A stretch of 64,000 nucleotides of DNA from Phytophthora hibernalis (lineage: Eukaryota; Oomycota; Peronosporomycetes; Peronosporales; Peronosporaceae): positions 1 to 64,000 of the forward strand of contig JAAKBF010000088.1 of assembly GCA_012656075.1 (NCBI GenBank), read 5' to 3'. A program made the position numbers and the translations under genes. Positions 42,131-53,559 of the stretch are shown here, in pieces. The first letter of the stretch is position 1; each line of letters opens with the position of its first letter. A model generated the notes under the pieces. It was given only the letters and a program-made list of their open reading frames with translations, searched no databases and was not told the origin of the DNA.

Positions 42131-43728
42131 ATGGCGAAGCGCCGCAACGAGAACGGCCAGATGCGCCGCGAGGAGTACGAGGCCGCAGACGACGACGTGA
42201 GCGCCGACTCGTTCGAAATCGGCTTCCAACGTGCCAGTGAGGACTCGATCCGCAAGCGCAAAATCGTCAAAGCGCGGGTCGGGAGTCGTCCGCCAGTGGC
42301 GGCTAAACCCAAAGCGGCGGTGGCGGCAGTTGACGAGACCAAGAGCAACCCGTTCGGAGGGTTCCAGGTTCGTCTTACCTCGGTTAAACTACGGTGTTAA
42401 TTGGCATTAATTGATGATGTTTTGCTGCTCAGGGTCTAACGGCAGCCAAGTCCGCGAGCGCCAACCCGTTCGCTGGGTTTTCAGGTCTTACAGGTGCTGA
42501 CAAACCGGTAGTTGGGGTTCCTAGTGTGGCTGGTAACACCTCGAGTGTATCGGCTTCGGGATCGTACCAGGAGGCCATGGAGGCACTCAACAAGGGATTC
42601 CTGGCTTTCGCGAACGGTCAGTCGCAGAAGAATCCGAGCGCCAGCTGGTGGCGGCAGTTCAGGTGTGTAGTTGTTATTGGAAGTTGTTTGTGTGGATACG
42701 GTGGAGACTGATGAGTGCGGTGTGGACGACTTTTGTAGGACTATTTGAAGTACGCGAGTGAGATCGCCACCAAGCACGCGTCTACCAAGCCTATTGCTAT
42801 CAACGAACCAAAGCGTGCGGCTCCTGCTCCGTTTTCTTTCAACTCGGCACCGGCTCCCGCTGCTGTTGCTGCGCCTGCCCTTGCTCCGTTGAGCGCGTCT
42901 TTCTCGGTTGGTGGCAGCAGCGCTGCGACTAAGAAGAAAGACGACGAGCCGGCAAAGGCTCCCGCTAGCGGCGGTTTTCGTTCGGTGGCGCCAACACTAC
43001 CGCTAAAAAGTCTGACGAGCCGGCGAAGTCTAGTGCTGGAGGCTTTTCGTTCGGTGGTGGCAGTAGCTCGCTCTTCTCCACCAAGTCGTCGGACTCGGGG
43101 AGAAGGCCACGCCTGCGTTCTCCTTCGGAGTGGCCAAGCCAGCCGCACCTGTAGCTTCTTCCACCTCCACTGGTGGCTTCTCGTTCGGCAACCCGAGCAG
43201 CACTACCCCCGCCTCGACTTCTGCCTCGACTACCGGCGCTACAGCCCAAGACGAAGACGAAGAGACAATCGGGCGCGAGGAAGCTACCGTGATTATTAAG
43301 GTTCGTGTACCGAGTCATTGCTACGTTGTTGGAATTGAATCTAACATTGTACGCTCTGCCTTCTTGCTATACAGAGTGACTCTCCCGACGACGACTGCAC
43401 GTTCGAGGCCGACAAGGCGAAGGTCTTTGAGTTCAAGAAGGACGAGAAGCGCTGGGCGGACAAGGGCGTGCACCCGCTCAAGGTGCTGGTCAGCAAGGAG
43501 ACCAAGAGCGCGCGGATCCTAGTCCGCAACGAGATCGGCAAGGTTGTGCTCAACTCGGCACTGTACAAGGGCATGGTAGTGCATCCGCAGGAGGCCAAGG
43601 GCAAGAAGACGGGCGTGACGCTGGCACTGCAAGTGGATGGCCAACTAACCCAATTCCTGCTGAAGGTGAACGCCACGCGAGTAGACGACCTGATCACGGC
43701 TCTCGAGTCTGCCGCCGCCTCGTCCTAA
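42131..43728 (+). CDS. NUP50: Nucleoporin NUP50-like with FG repeats and Ran-binding domain
   Basis: Exons 42131-42367, 42433-42662, about 42739-43300 and 43375-43728. The N-terminus (MAKRRNENGQMRREEYEAADDD) is the basic importin-alpha-binding NUP50 start. FG-type motifs (GGFSFGG, AFSFG, GGFSFG) fill the middle and a C-terminal Ran-binding domain (FEFKKDEKRWADKGVHPLKVL..RILVRNEIGKVVLNSALYKGM) ends the protein. NUP50 sits on the nuclear side of the pore and aids importin recycling. Three missing bases are inferred: a G at the exon 3 border (42738), a T near 42976 and a G near 43098. All are in homopolymers. Confidence 0.85.
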
Positions 43729-44048
43729 TGTCGAGTCCGCTAGTCTCAATGCATGGATACAACAAAAGTAATGCAGCATACCGGTACTCCAACTACAACG
43801 TCAACATCCTTTCTTTTTAAATGTAGCCATCTCAAAAGTTCGTCAGCATTACATATCGATTTATCAATTATCGCAGGTCATCCGCAACGTAAGGAAGATA
43901 TTCCGCTTCGCATATTTTTTCGCAAGAGTGCAACATTGAAATATGCCATTAGCGAACAAATCTGGTTTTTATCCAATCACGAGGAAGAGTAATGTCCACC
44001 AGTCAAATGTGAGCAGCCGCAATAGAGGTCACAATTGCTCTGATAGCC
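43729..44048. other. Intergenic, no gene seen
   Basis: Spacer of 320 bp between NUP50 and MYBBP1A-like genes with one TACCGGTA near 43779. No coding frame supported. Confidence 0.5.
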
Positions 44049-47000
44049 ATGGGCGCCAAGCAGGAGCAGACGCCGCCGGCGTCTCCGCAGAAGGGCGACT
44101 TCCTCAAGCTGTTCTGGACGCTGGCCGAAAGCGACCGCGACGTCCGTACGCAGGCGGCGGCGCAGCTTCTCGCGCACCTGCAGAGCAGCGCCAAGGCCGA
44201 AGCTGAGGTGCAGTACACGCTCAAGCGTCTGGTGCGCGGCTTGGCTTCGTCGCGTGACGCCGCGCGTCAGGGCTTCAGCACTGCACTCAGTGGCCTCTTG
44301 GTCTCCTTTCCATCGCAGCTAACATTGCAGAGCACGCACACGCTTCTGCGCGATGCCATGGAGGTGCACTCGTCCATGAAGCCCATGGAGCAGCGCGAGC
44401 ACATGTTCGGTCGCCTTTTCGGTCTCTTGGCGCTGCACCGCTCCGGCAGACTCGCGGCCGACCTGCCGCTATTGGTGACTATTGTCAAGGAGCTGCTGGA
44501 GATGGCCGCGTTCAAGCGCTGGTTCCGTGAGACGTGCTACGAAGCGGCGTTGACGCTACTGGCGGACGTGCCGGCCGACCAATTCGTGACGGAAGTGGCG
44601 GCTGCTATCCACAATTTCCTGCAGATCCAGCCGTCCAAGGGCAGCGAGGAAGAAGGTGTGGAGGCCTGGAACGCTGACCAGGTGTTGCTTGCTGTTGGCG
44701 TGCAGCGGTACCTGCATGCCACTGGCATCGACCAAGATGAAGCACAGATGAAGCAACTGCCCGAGAATTTTGCGGCGGTTAACGCGCTGCAGCGCCACAA
44801 TGTGCATCTGCTGGCGCGTCCGCTGCGCGGATCGTCGGGATGCTACCCGCGTGTGCACTCGGCTTGGTTTGGAGTGTTTGGTCACGTGCTCAACCCGACG
44901 GAGGAGAAGCTGGACGGCGAGCTGTTCCAGGAGACCTGGACGGTGTTGGTGGAGAACTCGCTGGTTGGTGGCAACTCGGAGGAAAGCGCCCCGGTTAGCC
45001 ACGAACGTCAAGGTCTGGCGTTGAAACTGTTCGAGCTCGTCGCACCCAAGCTGCCTGCGCCCGTGCTCCGTGCTATCCTCACGCCGCGCTTTGTCAAGTG
45101 CCTATACAACAACGCTGTTGCCAAGGAAACTACCTACATGAAGCTGCGCGTCACTGCCTCAAATCTTTCGCGGCGTGTGCGCCTGCCGAGTTTTTCCACT
45201 TCTTCCGTAAACAGTTTGCGTCACCTCTTTCCATTCTGGTGACGGCCACTTCCGCTGACAGCGACGACGAAGAGGAGGAAACGCCGAAGAAGAAGCAGAA
45301 ACTGAGTGCTGGTGGCTATAATGCCCTTGTTGAGCTCGAAGAGAAGAAAGAGCGTGAAGAGGCGATTACGCGACGCACAGACCGCGCTCGCGTGTGGGCT
45401 GTGGAGACTATGGTGATCGCCCTTACGGAGCAGCTGAGCGCCAAGAACGTGGCGAGCGACGAAGCTAAGAAGCTGCAGGACGATGTGCTGCGCTTCCTCG
45501 TGTTCCACTCGTTCTTCACGCCGTCCGACGAAGCTGAATCTACTCCTTCCAAGAAGAGCAAAAGAACAAGAAGGCCAAGAAGACGAGCAAGTCGGCAGAT
45601 GATGAAGTCGTGCAGGAGGCGGCCTCAGCCACACCTGCCCTGACGGAAAACGTTGCGAGCTACGCCAAGACGCGTCTGTTTTCACTGTTGAGCTTGGGTC
45701 TTGCGGGTGCCGATGGCGCGCGTGCCAGCGCTAGTGTGCTGAGCCGTATTTTTCGATTGCTCAGGAAATGCAGTCGAACAGCTCTGTTGTTGTGCTAAGT
45801 GAGCCCTTGAGCGAGGAGGTCACAATACAATTTACTGCGCTGGCTGGCCATGTTGAGACCCTGCGCGTGGAGGAGGCGGAAGACGAAACGAAGAAGTCGA
45901 TGACGCACCGGCCTCTGAGCGAGACGTTCCTAATGCTGTTCATGAGCGCTGGACTCCAGATTTTGGATGGTGAGCAGCGCGAGGACGCTGCTGTGGTTGC
46001 TGGTGATCTGGACAAGTGCTATGCCCAGCTTGTTGCGCGTGAGAAGAAGGCTACACCTACAAAGAAGAAGAGCAAGAAGAGCAAAAAGACGGAGCAGGAG
46101 TCAGAGGAGAGTGAGCAGGAATCGGTGGTGGTGCTTACGGACTTGTTGCTGAGTCTGCTGTCGCAAGACTCAAGCGCGCTGCGTGAAATCGTGACGCAGG
46201 TCTTCCGTTCGCTGCTGCCTCTGCTCAGCGGTGAATGTCTTACCACAATGATGAACGTGCTGCAACCTACCGACAGTGAGGTTGCCGCCGCGGACGAGGA
46301 GGACGATGAGTTTGCCCCCATAACGCGTGGTAATGACGAAGAAGAGAACGACGAGGAGGAGGGAGACGACGAAGAGGAAGACGAAGAGGAGGTGGTGTTG
46401 TCGTCGTCAAACGCTGTGTCCGATGCCCTCCGCAACGACGAGAAGCTTTCGGCACTGCACCGGAGGACCTGGCGCTTGCTGCTATCGTCGGACAGGTGAA
46501 GGTCCGTTCGCAGCGCAAGAAGGATGTCAAGCGCGCTCGTCTGCAGACCATGCACTTCCAGCTGCGCGTTCTGGACCTGCTTCAGGTGTTCGTTACGCAG
46601 CGTCCTGAGCAGACCGAGGGTGCAACTGCTAAGCACAACGCCTTGGTGCTGTCGTTGGTGGCCCCGCTGTTCCGTATCCTTGCTCGCGTGCAAAACGCTG
46701 AGACGGAGAAGCTTGTGCTTCGGGATCGCCTGCAGTCTGTGCTTCTTCACAAGGTGCTTCGTGCTAAGGATAAGATCCCGTCTGGCGAGGCTGCTCAGAC
46801 CGAGGCGCTTGATGCTCTGCGCCAGATTGTTGAGCTTGTGCGCACAACTCCGTTAGAGAAGGACCGCGCCGGCAAGGTTGCGTCTGCCGCTGTTGTGTTC
46901 CTCGTCCGTGTGATCTGCACCAGCGAGGCTTCTGCTGAAGAGGAAGTGCAGAAGATCATGCGTGCGTCCGTTCTGGATGCCTTCACCAAGAAGCACTCTC

Positions 47001-47681
47001 GCTTCCCGCGTGCATCGTTCGAGGAGCTGTTGACCAAGTCCCCGCTGTTGGTGCTCGTGTGCTGCTCGAACCTCTTACCGCTGTCGCTGCGGCGACGGAG
47101 AAGGAGAGCACTGACGAATCGGAAGTGCGTGCCGCCACCGACGAGTTCTCGAAGTGCGAGGTGTTCCGCCTGCTGACGGTGCTGCTTCGCGGCTCCAGCA
47201 AGCTGCAACAGAGTGGCGAGCTGTCTACGGCTCAGCGTAGTGCGTTCAAGCGCGTTCAGACGTCTCTGAAGACGGCACTGGTACGGCAACTCGCCCCGAG
47301 AGTGTGCAGCAGCTGAAGGCGAAGCGTATGAAGGTTGTGATGACGTTCGCGCTGCAGCTTGTCAAGTTCTGGCACGCGTCAGAGGACAAGAAGGCTACGG
47401 AGGCCGATGTGCGCGCAGTCGTGACGTCTGTGCAGGCGGTGGAGTCAAAGTCTCCGGTCATCAAGGGAATGGTGAAGCAGGTATCCAAAGCTGCTGGTAT
47501 CCCGTTCGTGGCTCCTACCAGTGCCAAGACGGACAAGAAGACTCCAGTAGAAGACGAGGACGAGCTCATGCCCGAGCACGACGAGGCGGAAGCAAAGACG
47601 ACCAAGAAGAGCAAGGGAAAGAGCAAGAGCCCCAAGGACAAGCAGAAGAAGAAGCGCAAACGCTCCATCGCCGAGGAGTAA
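44049..47681 (+). CDS. MYBBP1A: Myb-binding protein 1A / POL5-like nucleolar protein
   Basis: The N-terminal half has HEAT-like helices with the family blocks DVRTQAAAQLLAHLQ, YTLKRLVRGLASSRDAARQGFSTALSGLL and MFGRLFGLLALHRSGRL. Long acidic stretches follow (DEEDDEFAPITRGNDEEENDEEE is the kind of region) and the C-terminus is Lys-rich (KKSKGKSKSPKDKQKKKRKRS), fitting nucleolar location and rRNA synthesis. Six single-base deletions split the frame, near 45126, 45560, 45751, 46459, 47058 and 47300. Each is repaired by adding one base, four of them in homopolymers. Restored length is about 1,212 residues. No intron is needed. The regular one-base pattern points to sequence error. Confidence 0.8.
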
Positions 47682-47979
47682 GAAAAAGTCGTCGGCCACT
47701 TACCACTTGGAGGCGAGTCCGCCAGTGTCCTCCATAAGGCCCAGCCCACCTATTATAGATTCTAGAGCTTTCGTGTCCCCACTTGTCCACCCACAACAGT
47801 CATCCACTCACAGCATTGCAGACTTGCATCTTGGTCCTTGTTGCTTCTGGTTAACTGCACACAAGGCTTGAGCGCAAGCTCCTATACTAAAAACTGCTAC
47901 ACCGTACGCCTGCATAGTCCAACTGGTGGTCGACGTCGGGTCTGTGGTCTGCTGTCCTGTCGTCTATGGAGTCGCCGCT
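47682..47979. other. Convergent 3' spacer, no gene seen
   Basis: About 300 bp between the stops of the MYBBP1A-like and SEC61 beta genes. Nothing recognised. Confidence 0.5.
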
Positions 47980-48402
47980 CTAGCCGCGGAACTTGCCCCA
48001 CACGTGCAGCAGCACCACGAAGCCCACGAACAGCAGGCAGCTCACCAGCACCGTCGTGGGGCCGATCTTCAGGCCCGGCGAGTCGTCCGTGTAGAAGCGC
48101 AGGATACCGGCCGAGCTGCCGCCCATGCCGCGGCCCGTGTTCTGTCCTGAGCGCGCTGCCGCCACCGGACGTCGGCTACGAGGCACATTTTACAGTAAAT
48201 AAACGTTAAAATAAAGTCTCAAGAACTCGAGTTTTTATCTTTGCCACTCACTTGCGCAGTCCGCTGGCCGCCGCGCCTTCTGCCGACGCCGTCGGGGCCG
48301 CCTTCTTACCTGCCAAAGCTCCGTTTGCACCTGCAGCCTGTAGAGAAGAAGGAGTCAGTGGAGGAGCCTGTAGACAGGAAGTTTGAGAGCACAACGCACC
48401 AT
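47980..48402 (-). CDS. SEC61B: SEC61 beta subunit of the ER translocon
   Basis: Exons 48402-48400, 48337-48252 and 48175-47980 give 94 residues. The first coding exon is only the ATG, directly followed by a GTGCGT donor. The mature part has an Ala-rich cytosolic tail, the signature GGSSAGILRFYTDDSPGLKIGPTTVL and one C-terminal membrane helix (VSCLLFVGFVVLLHVWGKF), as in a tail-anchored SEC61 beta. Frames join exactly, which supports the ATG-only exon; an upstream alternative start in the longer exon is not available. Confidence 0.88.
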
Positions 48403-48553
48403 TATTGTCTGTCTTGTGTCTCTGTTTGGTTATGAAGGAGGTCGATCCAAAGTGGAGGGGGAATTGGAGCTGCTGCCACGTATCAAAAGAGGGCTCGAGC
48501 TAAGTACGACGCGATTGCACAATGTGTGACGTGTGAGAAAGGCAACTTTCTTG

Positions 48554-49788
48554 TTAGAGGTCCCAGTACATTGCGGTAGGGTCGTTGGTCACCTGCAGCA
48601 CCGTGGGCTTGACGACCTGCAGTTGCTGTCTTTTCTTGCGCAGGTTCAGGTACTTTTTCTTCTGGTAGCGTTCGTATAGCGTGCGAGGAGCGAGCATGCC
48701 CATGAGCCCCACGAAGGCCAGCGACAGCGAGATGGCTGCGAATACCAAGAAATTCGAGCGACGAGAGCTGCTGGCTTCTGGTAATTCTGGGACGATTGTG
48801 ACTGCGGCTACATCTGCGGAGCCACTCGCGCTTGAATCACCTACGCCGTACTTGCTGTTGAAGGCTTCGTCCGCTAGCACGCACAGCAACGTGTCTTGTA
48901 CATAATGGTACACAGCCGCACCGTCGGAGCACGTGAGACTTGTCGTCTTGGAAACGTTGAATGTCTGCAGACTCGCGAACAGTGTGGCATCCGTCTGCCG
49001 AACCTCAAACTCTGCGAGCTTCCCAGTCGACGTGATGGATAGAACCTTCAACGAGCTTGGGAAGACGACTCCGCCAATGTACGTGATCGGGTTGTTTGAG
49101 AAGTTGAGCGTCGTCGCCGAGCTTGGGAACGATATATTGCGCAGGCTCACCAACTTGCCATTTGACGCATAGCTGCAAAGCAGGTGAGAGCAAGTCAGCA
49201 TACGCCAGACATCTACGTGGTAGCCCCACTTACAGTCTAACAAGGCTGCTCGGAAAGGTGAAGTTCTGTAGCGAAGTAAACGAGTTCTTCGACAGATCCC
49301 TACACCGATGAATACAAGTCTGTTCAGTACCCAAGAAGGCAAACAAAATACACGCCACGCAGACGTACAGTGTTTGAACAGCAGATGGGGTCGAAACGTT
49401 TCCCAAATCCGCAATGCTGTTGTTGTTGAGGTAGCTTCATTATCAACACAAACTGAGCCGTGAGTTGCATTCTCCTCGAACAGTACCGCGGCAGCAACCG
49501 CACTCACAGTTTCGTGACGGAAGGCAAACTCTTCACATAGACGATATCTCTACTACTCAAGTCCAGCTGCGTTGTTCCATCGCTGTCTGTCGCCACCCTG
49601 ACAACGTCGACGCTGCAGTCCTCATTCTCGATCACCGCAGCAGCAGTCGAAGTCGATGAGGCGTAGTTCGAAACACTTGCAGCGACTATAGAACACGTCG
49701 TCGCAGTCGCACCCACATTTGCGAATCCGCGCACAACAATGCTAATCAAGATGCATACCGCTGCAGCTCGCATCGCTCTCCGCAGCAT
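48554..49788 (-). CDS. Leucine-rich repeat single-pass membrane protein
   Basis: Exons 49788-49508, 49434-49369, 49299-49234 and 49172-48554 give 343 residues. A signal peptide (about residues 5-25) precedes a short cysteine-bearing head and LRRs of type LDLSKNSFTSLQNFTFPSSL. One membrane helix (FLVFAAISLSLAFVGLMGML) follows, then a basic tail (YERYQKKKYLNLRKKRQQ) ending TAMYWDL. Exons 2 and 3 are exactly 66 nt, one LRR each, and all introns are phase 2 inside the same Leu codon. This resembles the extracellular half of oomycete LRR receptor kinases, but no kinase domain follows. Divergent from TAM41 (145 bp). Confidence 0.8.
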
Positions 49789-49933
49789 TTTGCCAGTCAA
49801 AGCAGCTTTTTATAGTTGAAGTGCACTATCACATATAACAGGTTTCAGTAGTGCTTCACACAATTATGCTTTATCATAGGTACGTGTGTTCCACACCAAC
49901 ATATCTGATTGTGGTGGTTTTGGCAATCAAAAC

Positions 49934-51169
49934 ATGGCGACGAGCTTGGCGGCGGCGTTGACGCACGCGCTGGACGCCACGTTCCCCGCGTGGCGTTCAC
50001 CATGGCGTATGGGTCTGGCGTATTTCAGCAGAAGAATCACGACGCCAGCAGTAGTATGGTGGACCTGGTCTTTGCAGTGGACGACCCGCAGGCTTGGCAC
50101 GAGCTCAACATTGCGCGCAACCCGCAGCACTACTCGGTGCTCAAGTATCTGGGCGCTGTCAATATCGCCGCCTTCCAGGAAAACGTGGGTGCTGGTGTCT
50201 ACTATAATACACTGGTAAATTAAATGCTATTGCAAGTGGTAGCAATGAGAGAGACTGATTGAGAATGGCAGGTTCCTCTCACGGGCAAGTTGCTCGGGAC
50301 GCGACTCATCAAGTACGGCGTCGTGAGCACCAAGACGTTGTGTGAGGACCTACTCACGTGGAAGACACTGTATCTCAGCGGCAGGATGCACAAACCCGTA
50401 CGTTGGTTGATTGTGCTGATGGTTGTGAATGGAGACTCATGCTTTGCTGCTACAGGTTAGCATCCTTTCTACGAGTGAAGACATCCAGGCGGCCAGCGCG
50501 ACGAACCTGAGCCATGCACTGAACTATGCACTGCTCTGTTTGCCGGAAAAGTTTACGGAGCGGGATCTGTACATGGTACGCGAAGGCTGCGGCCAGTTGT
50601 GGTGTTTGGTGGACTAACTCTCTTGTTTGTCCATGCTCGTTGAGTAGAAGATTGCGGGTATCTCGTACCTGGGAGACTTCCGAATGACGTTTGGTGAAAA
50701 CCCGAAGAAGGTGCGCAATATTGTAGACGGCAACCTCAAGTCGTTTCGGGAGCTGTACCAACGCAAAATCCAGGTAAACGAACTTCACGTTTTGATCGTT
50801 GGACATGGCTGATGGGGTTGCTGTTTATACTTCGTTTCTCAACGACAGAACTCGCCGTTTATGTCTCGCTCGCTCTCCGACGGTGACGTGCTGCTCGCCA
50901 ATGTCAACGACCTCAAGACCAGGCAAACCATCGTGAAGGATCTGCCGACGAATGTGCTTCAGCGTCTTGCCGCCAAATCACAGGCGACTGGCGCGTTTGA
51001 TCACCAAGTTGTCACCAAGAAGCAGTTGCAGCGTGTGATCGCGACGATCGTGTTCCGGTCAAGTCGGTCCCAGAGTATTAAGGGCATTGCCACTGCTGGA
51101 GGCGTGAAATCGATCATCTACGTCGCCCAGAAGCTGCAACGCGCCTACTTTAAAAGCACGAAGAAGTGA
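49934..51169 (+). CDS. TAM41: Mitochondrial phosphatidate cytidylyltransferase TAM41
   Basis: Exons 49934-50214, 50272-50397, 50456-50575, 50648-50773 and 50849-51169. The catalytic nucleotidyltransferase block AYGSGVFQQ with downstream MVDLVFAVDDPQAWHELN is diagnostic. GAGVYYNTL, LIKYGVVST, the GDFRM block and the tail SIKGIATAGGVKSIIYVAQKL also match. TAM41 makes CDP-diacylglycerol at the inner membrane for cardiolipin. One C is missing near 49990 (CCCC), shifting frame before the active site. Restored length is 324 residues. The N-terminus is short and lacks an obvious leader. Confidence 0.9.
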
Positions 51170-51266
51170 CGTTGCTGCCGGTAGACACTTTTGAAGAGGA
51201 TACCAACGTCAAAATGATCGTGGGGAAGACGTAATTCAAAGTTATCTATCTATTATCGACTACAGC

Positions 51267-52262
51267 TTAGACGGTCAGCACCTTCTTGAGGAATTCCACT
51301 CGGGTCTTGGTCTCCTGTGCGAACTCCTTGTCCTCTCCTTCTAGTGCGTCAATCTGCTTGATACGCTGGTCGCACTTGGCAACCAGGTCCAACTCGGGTT
51401 GCTTGCACGAAGCCATAAAGTTGGGGCCAATCATAGCAAACTCCGCGAGTCCCTCCACCGCGCTCTCGCACAAGTCGACATCCTCGTGGGTGATGAACGC
51501 CGCTGCTGCCTTGACGAAAACCCAGCTTCAAGCACCAAATCCGCCGTCGACCGGGCGTTGCGGATGAGATACCGCAGGAAGAACAGCGACTTGCGCTGCA
51601 GTCGGACGTCCGTGGCTTCTGCCAAGTTCTGGCGCAGGAGCTCGAGGCCCTTGCAGCTGTCTCCCAGGAGTCGCGTCTCCGCCGCCGCGTGGTGACGCAC
51701 CAGACACGAAATAGCCAGCAGCGCCTTGACGCGACACGTGGTGTCCACGTCCTCGCGCGCCAGAGTGCACAGCACTTCCAGCAGCCCTGCGTCCACCGCT
51801 GCGTCCTGAGAGAAGGGTTGTTCTGCACCACGACGGAGCAGACCTCAGCAGCCAGCGCGCGGGACGAAGCCTGTGCGTACTGCTGCATGACGTTGATCAT
51901 GACGCGCAAACCGCCCATCTTGGCGAAGTTCTGCGCGTTGTCCACCTGGTCGATGCGCGTCAGCAGCTCGTCCAGCAGCGCGTCTTTGTACTGCGCCAGC
52001 TCCTCGGGCGACGGCTCATTGCCCTCGGCCGCGATGGATCCGTCTTCAGCGGCGAACACGAGTCGCGGGTCCTCTCCTTCCAGGATGCGCAGGATGTCCT
52101 TGACGCGCTCGTTCTCGTCGATCACGCCCTCGTTCATGACCATCTCCAGGAAGCGGCGCTTGTCGTCGGAGATGGTGTGGCTTCGGTCGGTGTTGTACCG
52201 TCCGTGTGCTTCATGGTCCACTTCATCAGCGCTTGCCACTTGGCCTGGTCTACCGCTGACAT
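51267..52262 (-). CDS. FES1: HSPBP1/FES1-like Hsp70 nucleotide exchange factor
   Basis: From ATG 52262 the start (SAVDQAKWQALMKWTMKHTDGTTP) and the armadillo part match FES1/HSPBP1. Its blocks are RIDQVDNAQNFAKMGGLRVMINVM, SVVVQNN, REDVDTTCRVKALLAISCLVRHH and LIRNARSTADLVLEAG. These cytosolic proteins release ADP from Hsp70. Three one-base losses are inferred, near 52180, 51812 and 51521. Restored length is about 332 residues. It is single-exon and ends with TKTRVEFLKKVLTV. Confidence 0.82.
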
Positions 52263-52669
52263 TGTTGTTGGTGCGTGCGTAATTGGAGGTGATTTGTCTT
52301 GTGTCGGACTGACGTTGAGTGGCGTGGAAAGCAGAAACTTCGCGAATAATCGAGATTATTCTGAAATACCTAGTGAAATATGAAATATACTTATTGAAAT
52401 GTTTATTTTTGCTGGTACCTAGTGAAACATGATATTTACCTATTGAAATGTGGTTTTTGGCCCAATCTTTCTGGACAGTAAACGTTTTAGTTTTTGTTTT
52501 GCGATGTACCAGCGAGCAGATTCCAATACATATTATTTGGGAACGCATATACCCTATCAGGCCCTGGGGCATCCGAGCCATCCGAGCTGATATGCCCCCC
52601 GCCCAGTGCTCGGACATTACAATAAAGTAATGCTCTACCAAACCTGCACATCAATAGGAAATACATGTA
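52263..52669. other. Intergenic, AT-rich, no gene seen
   Basis: Short repeats 'cctagtgaaatatgaaatata / cctagtgaaacatgatattta' with 'ttattgaaatgt' occur near 52370-52450. One TACATGTA near 52664. No coding frame supported. Confidence 0.5.
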
Positions 52670-53100
52670 GGGTGAGTGGGCTCCGCAGCCGCCTCCAACT
52701 TGAAGGGATCCAACGCTTCCAGCTCCTCGGGTGTCAGCTCTTCTCCGCGTGCTCCAGCCACCTAATAGGAACAGCATTTAAAAAATTAGCTATGAGCAAC
52801 ATAACACATAAATGCAACATACGAACACAAACCTTCACAATCGCGCTCTCAAACGCCGGGAATGCACGATATGGGCGCCAGGGAGCAAGTACTCCTCAGT
52901 CACGGGGTAGATCTCGGTCATCTTGTCGAACAGGGCACGGACGGCGCTCATAGAGATCGTGTTCTCCTGGAGCTTCTTGCAGACGCTGTTAAACGTCTTC
53001 ATGTTCTCTACGAGAGCGATGACACGACGATGAACAGCTGGCTTTGTTCCTGCTGTAAGCTTGCAAAGGCCTGGTCTTCCTGTCCAATATGGTACCAAGT
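52670..53100 (-). mobile_element. hAT transposase middle fragment, inverted
   Basis: The minus strand encodes ENMKTFNSVCKKLQENTIS, VRALFDKMTEIYP and HIVHS, then after a frame change AFESAIVK. After a likely 'TATTAG' junction it reads GEELTPEELEALDPF. This order is the segment between the RNase-H core and the dimerisation domain of oomycete hAT-like transposases. The other parts of a hAT gene lie just to the right in plus orientation. No terminal inverted repeats were found. Confidence 0.5.
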
Positions 53101-53199
53101 ACCAATTGACTTGCGAACTTCCGGGTTAGAGTTAAACTGACTTATATTAAGAACATTGTGGTGGTTTCTAACTACTGCTAACTATCTGCATACCAAATC
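53046..53199. repeat. About 154-bp direct repeat, unit 1
   Basis: From 'gttcctgctg' to 'ctgcata' this unit matches 53274-53427 with few differences; the offset is 228 bp. Confidence 0.85.
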
Positions 53200-53273
53200 G
53201 GTCACGGGAGTGACTATAAGTGCTACCAGGTGAGACGGGGGCATTAACGCGGTAACCACAACAGACGCCTGGC

Positions 53274-53427
53274 GTTCCTGCTGTAAGCTTGCAAAGGCCT
53301 GGTCTTCCTGTCCAATATGGTACCGAGTACCAATTGACTTGCGAACTTCCGGGTTAGAGTTAAACTGACTTATATTAAGAACACTGTTGTGGTTTCTAAC
53401 TACTGCTAACTCTCTGCATACGAAATC
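53274..53427. repeat. About 154-bp direct repeat, unit 2
   Basis: Second copy of 53046-53199. The 74 bp between units are unique. The repeat lies between the inverted and direct hAT fragments. Confidence 0.85.
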
Positions 53428-53559
53428 CCTGTCTAATCTGATCTGTCCAAATGCGGTCCACCCAACTGCTTTAATACAACTGAAGTACTGCTTAAGTCCT
53501 TGACGTGCCACACACCACGCGTGTGGCGGACACCAATGGTGTGGACCACACCACAGAGA

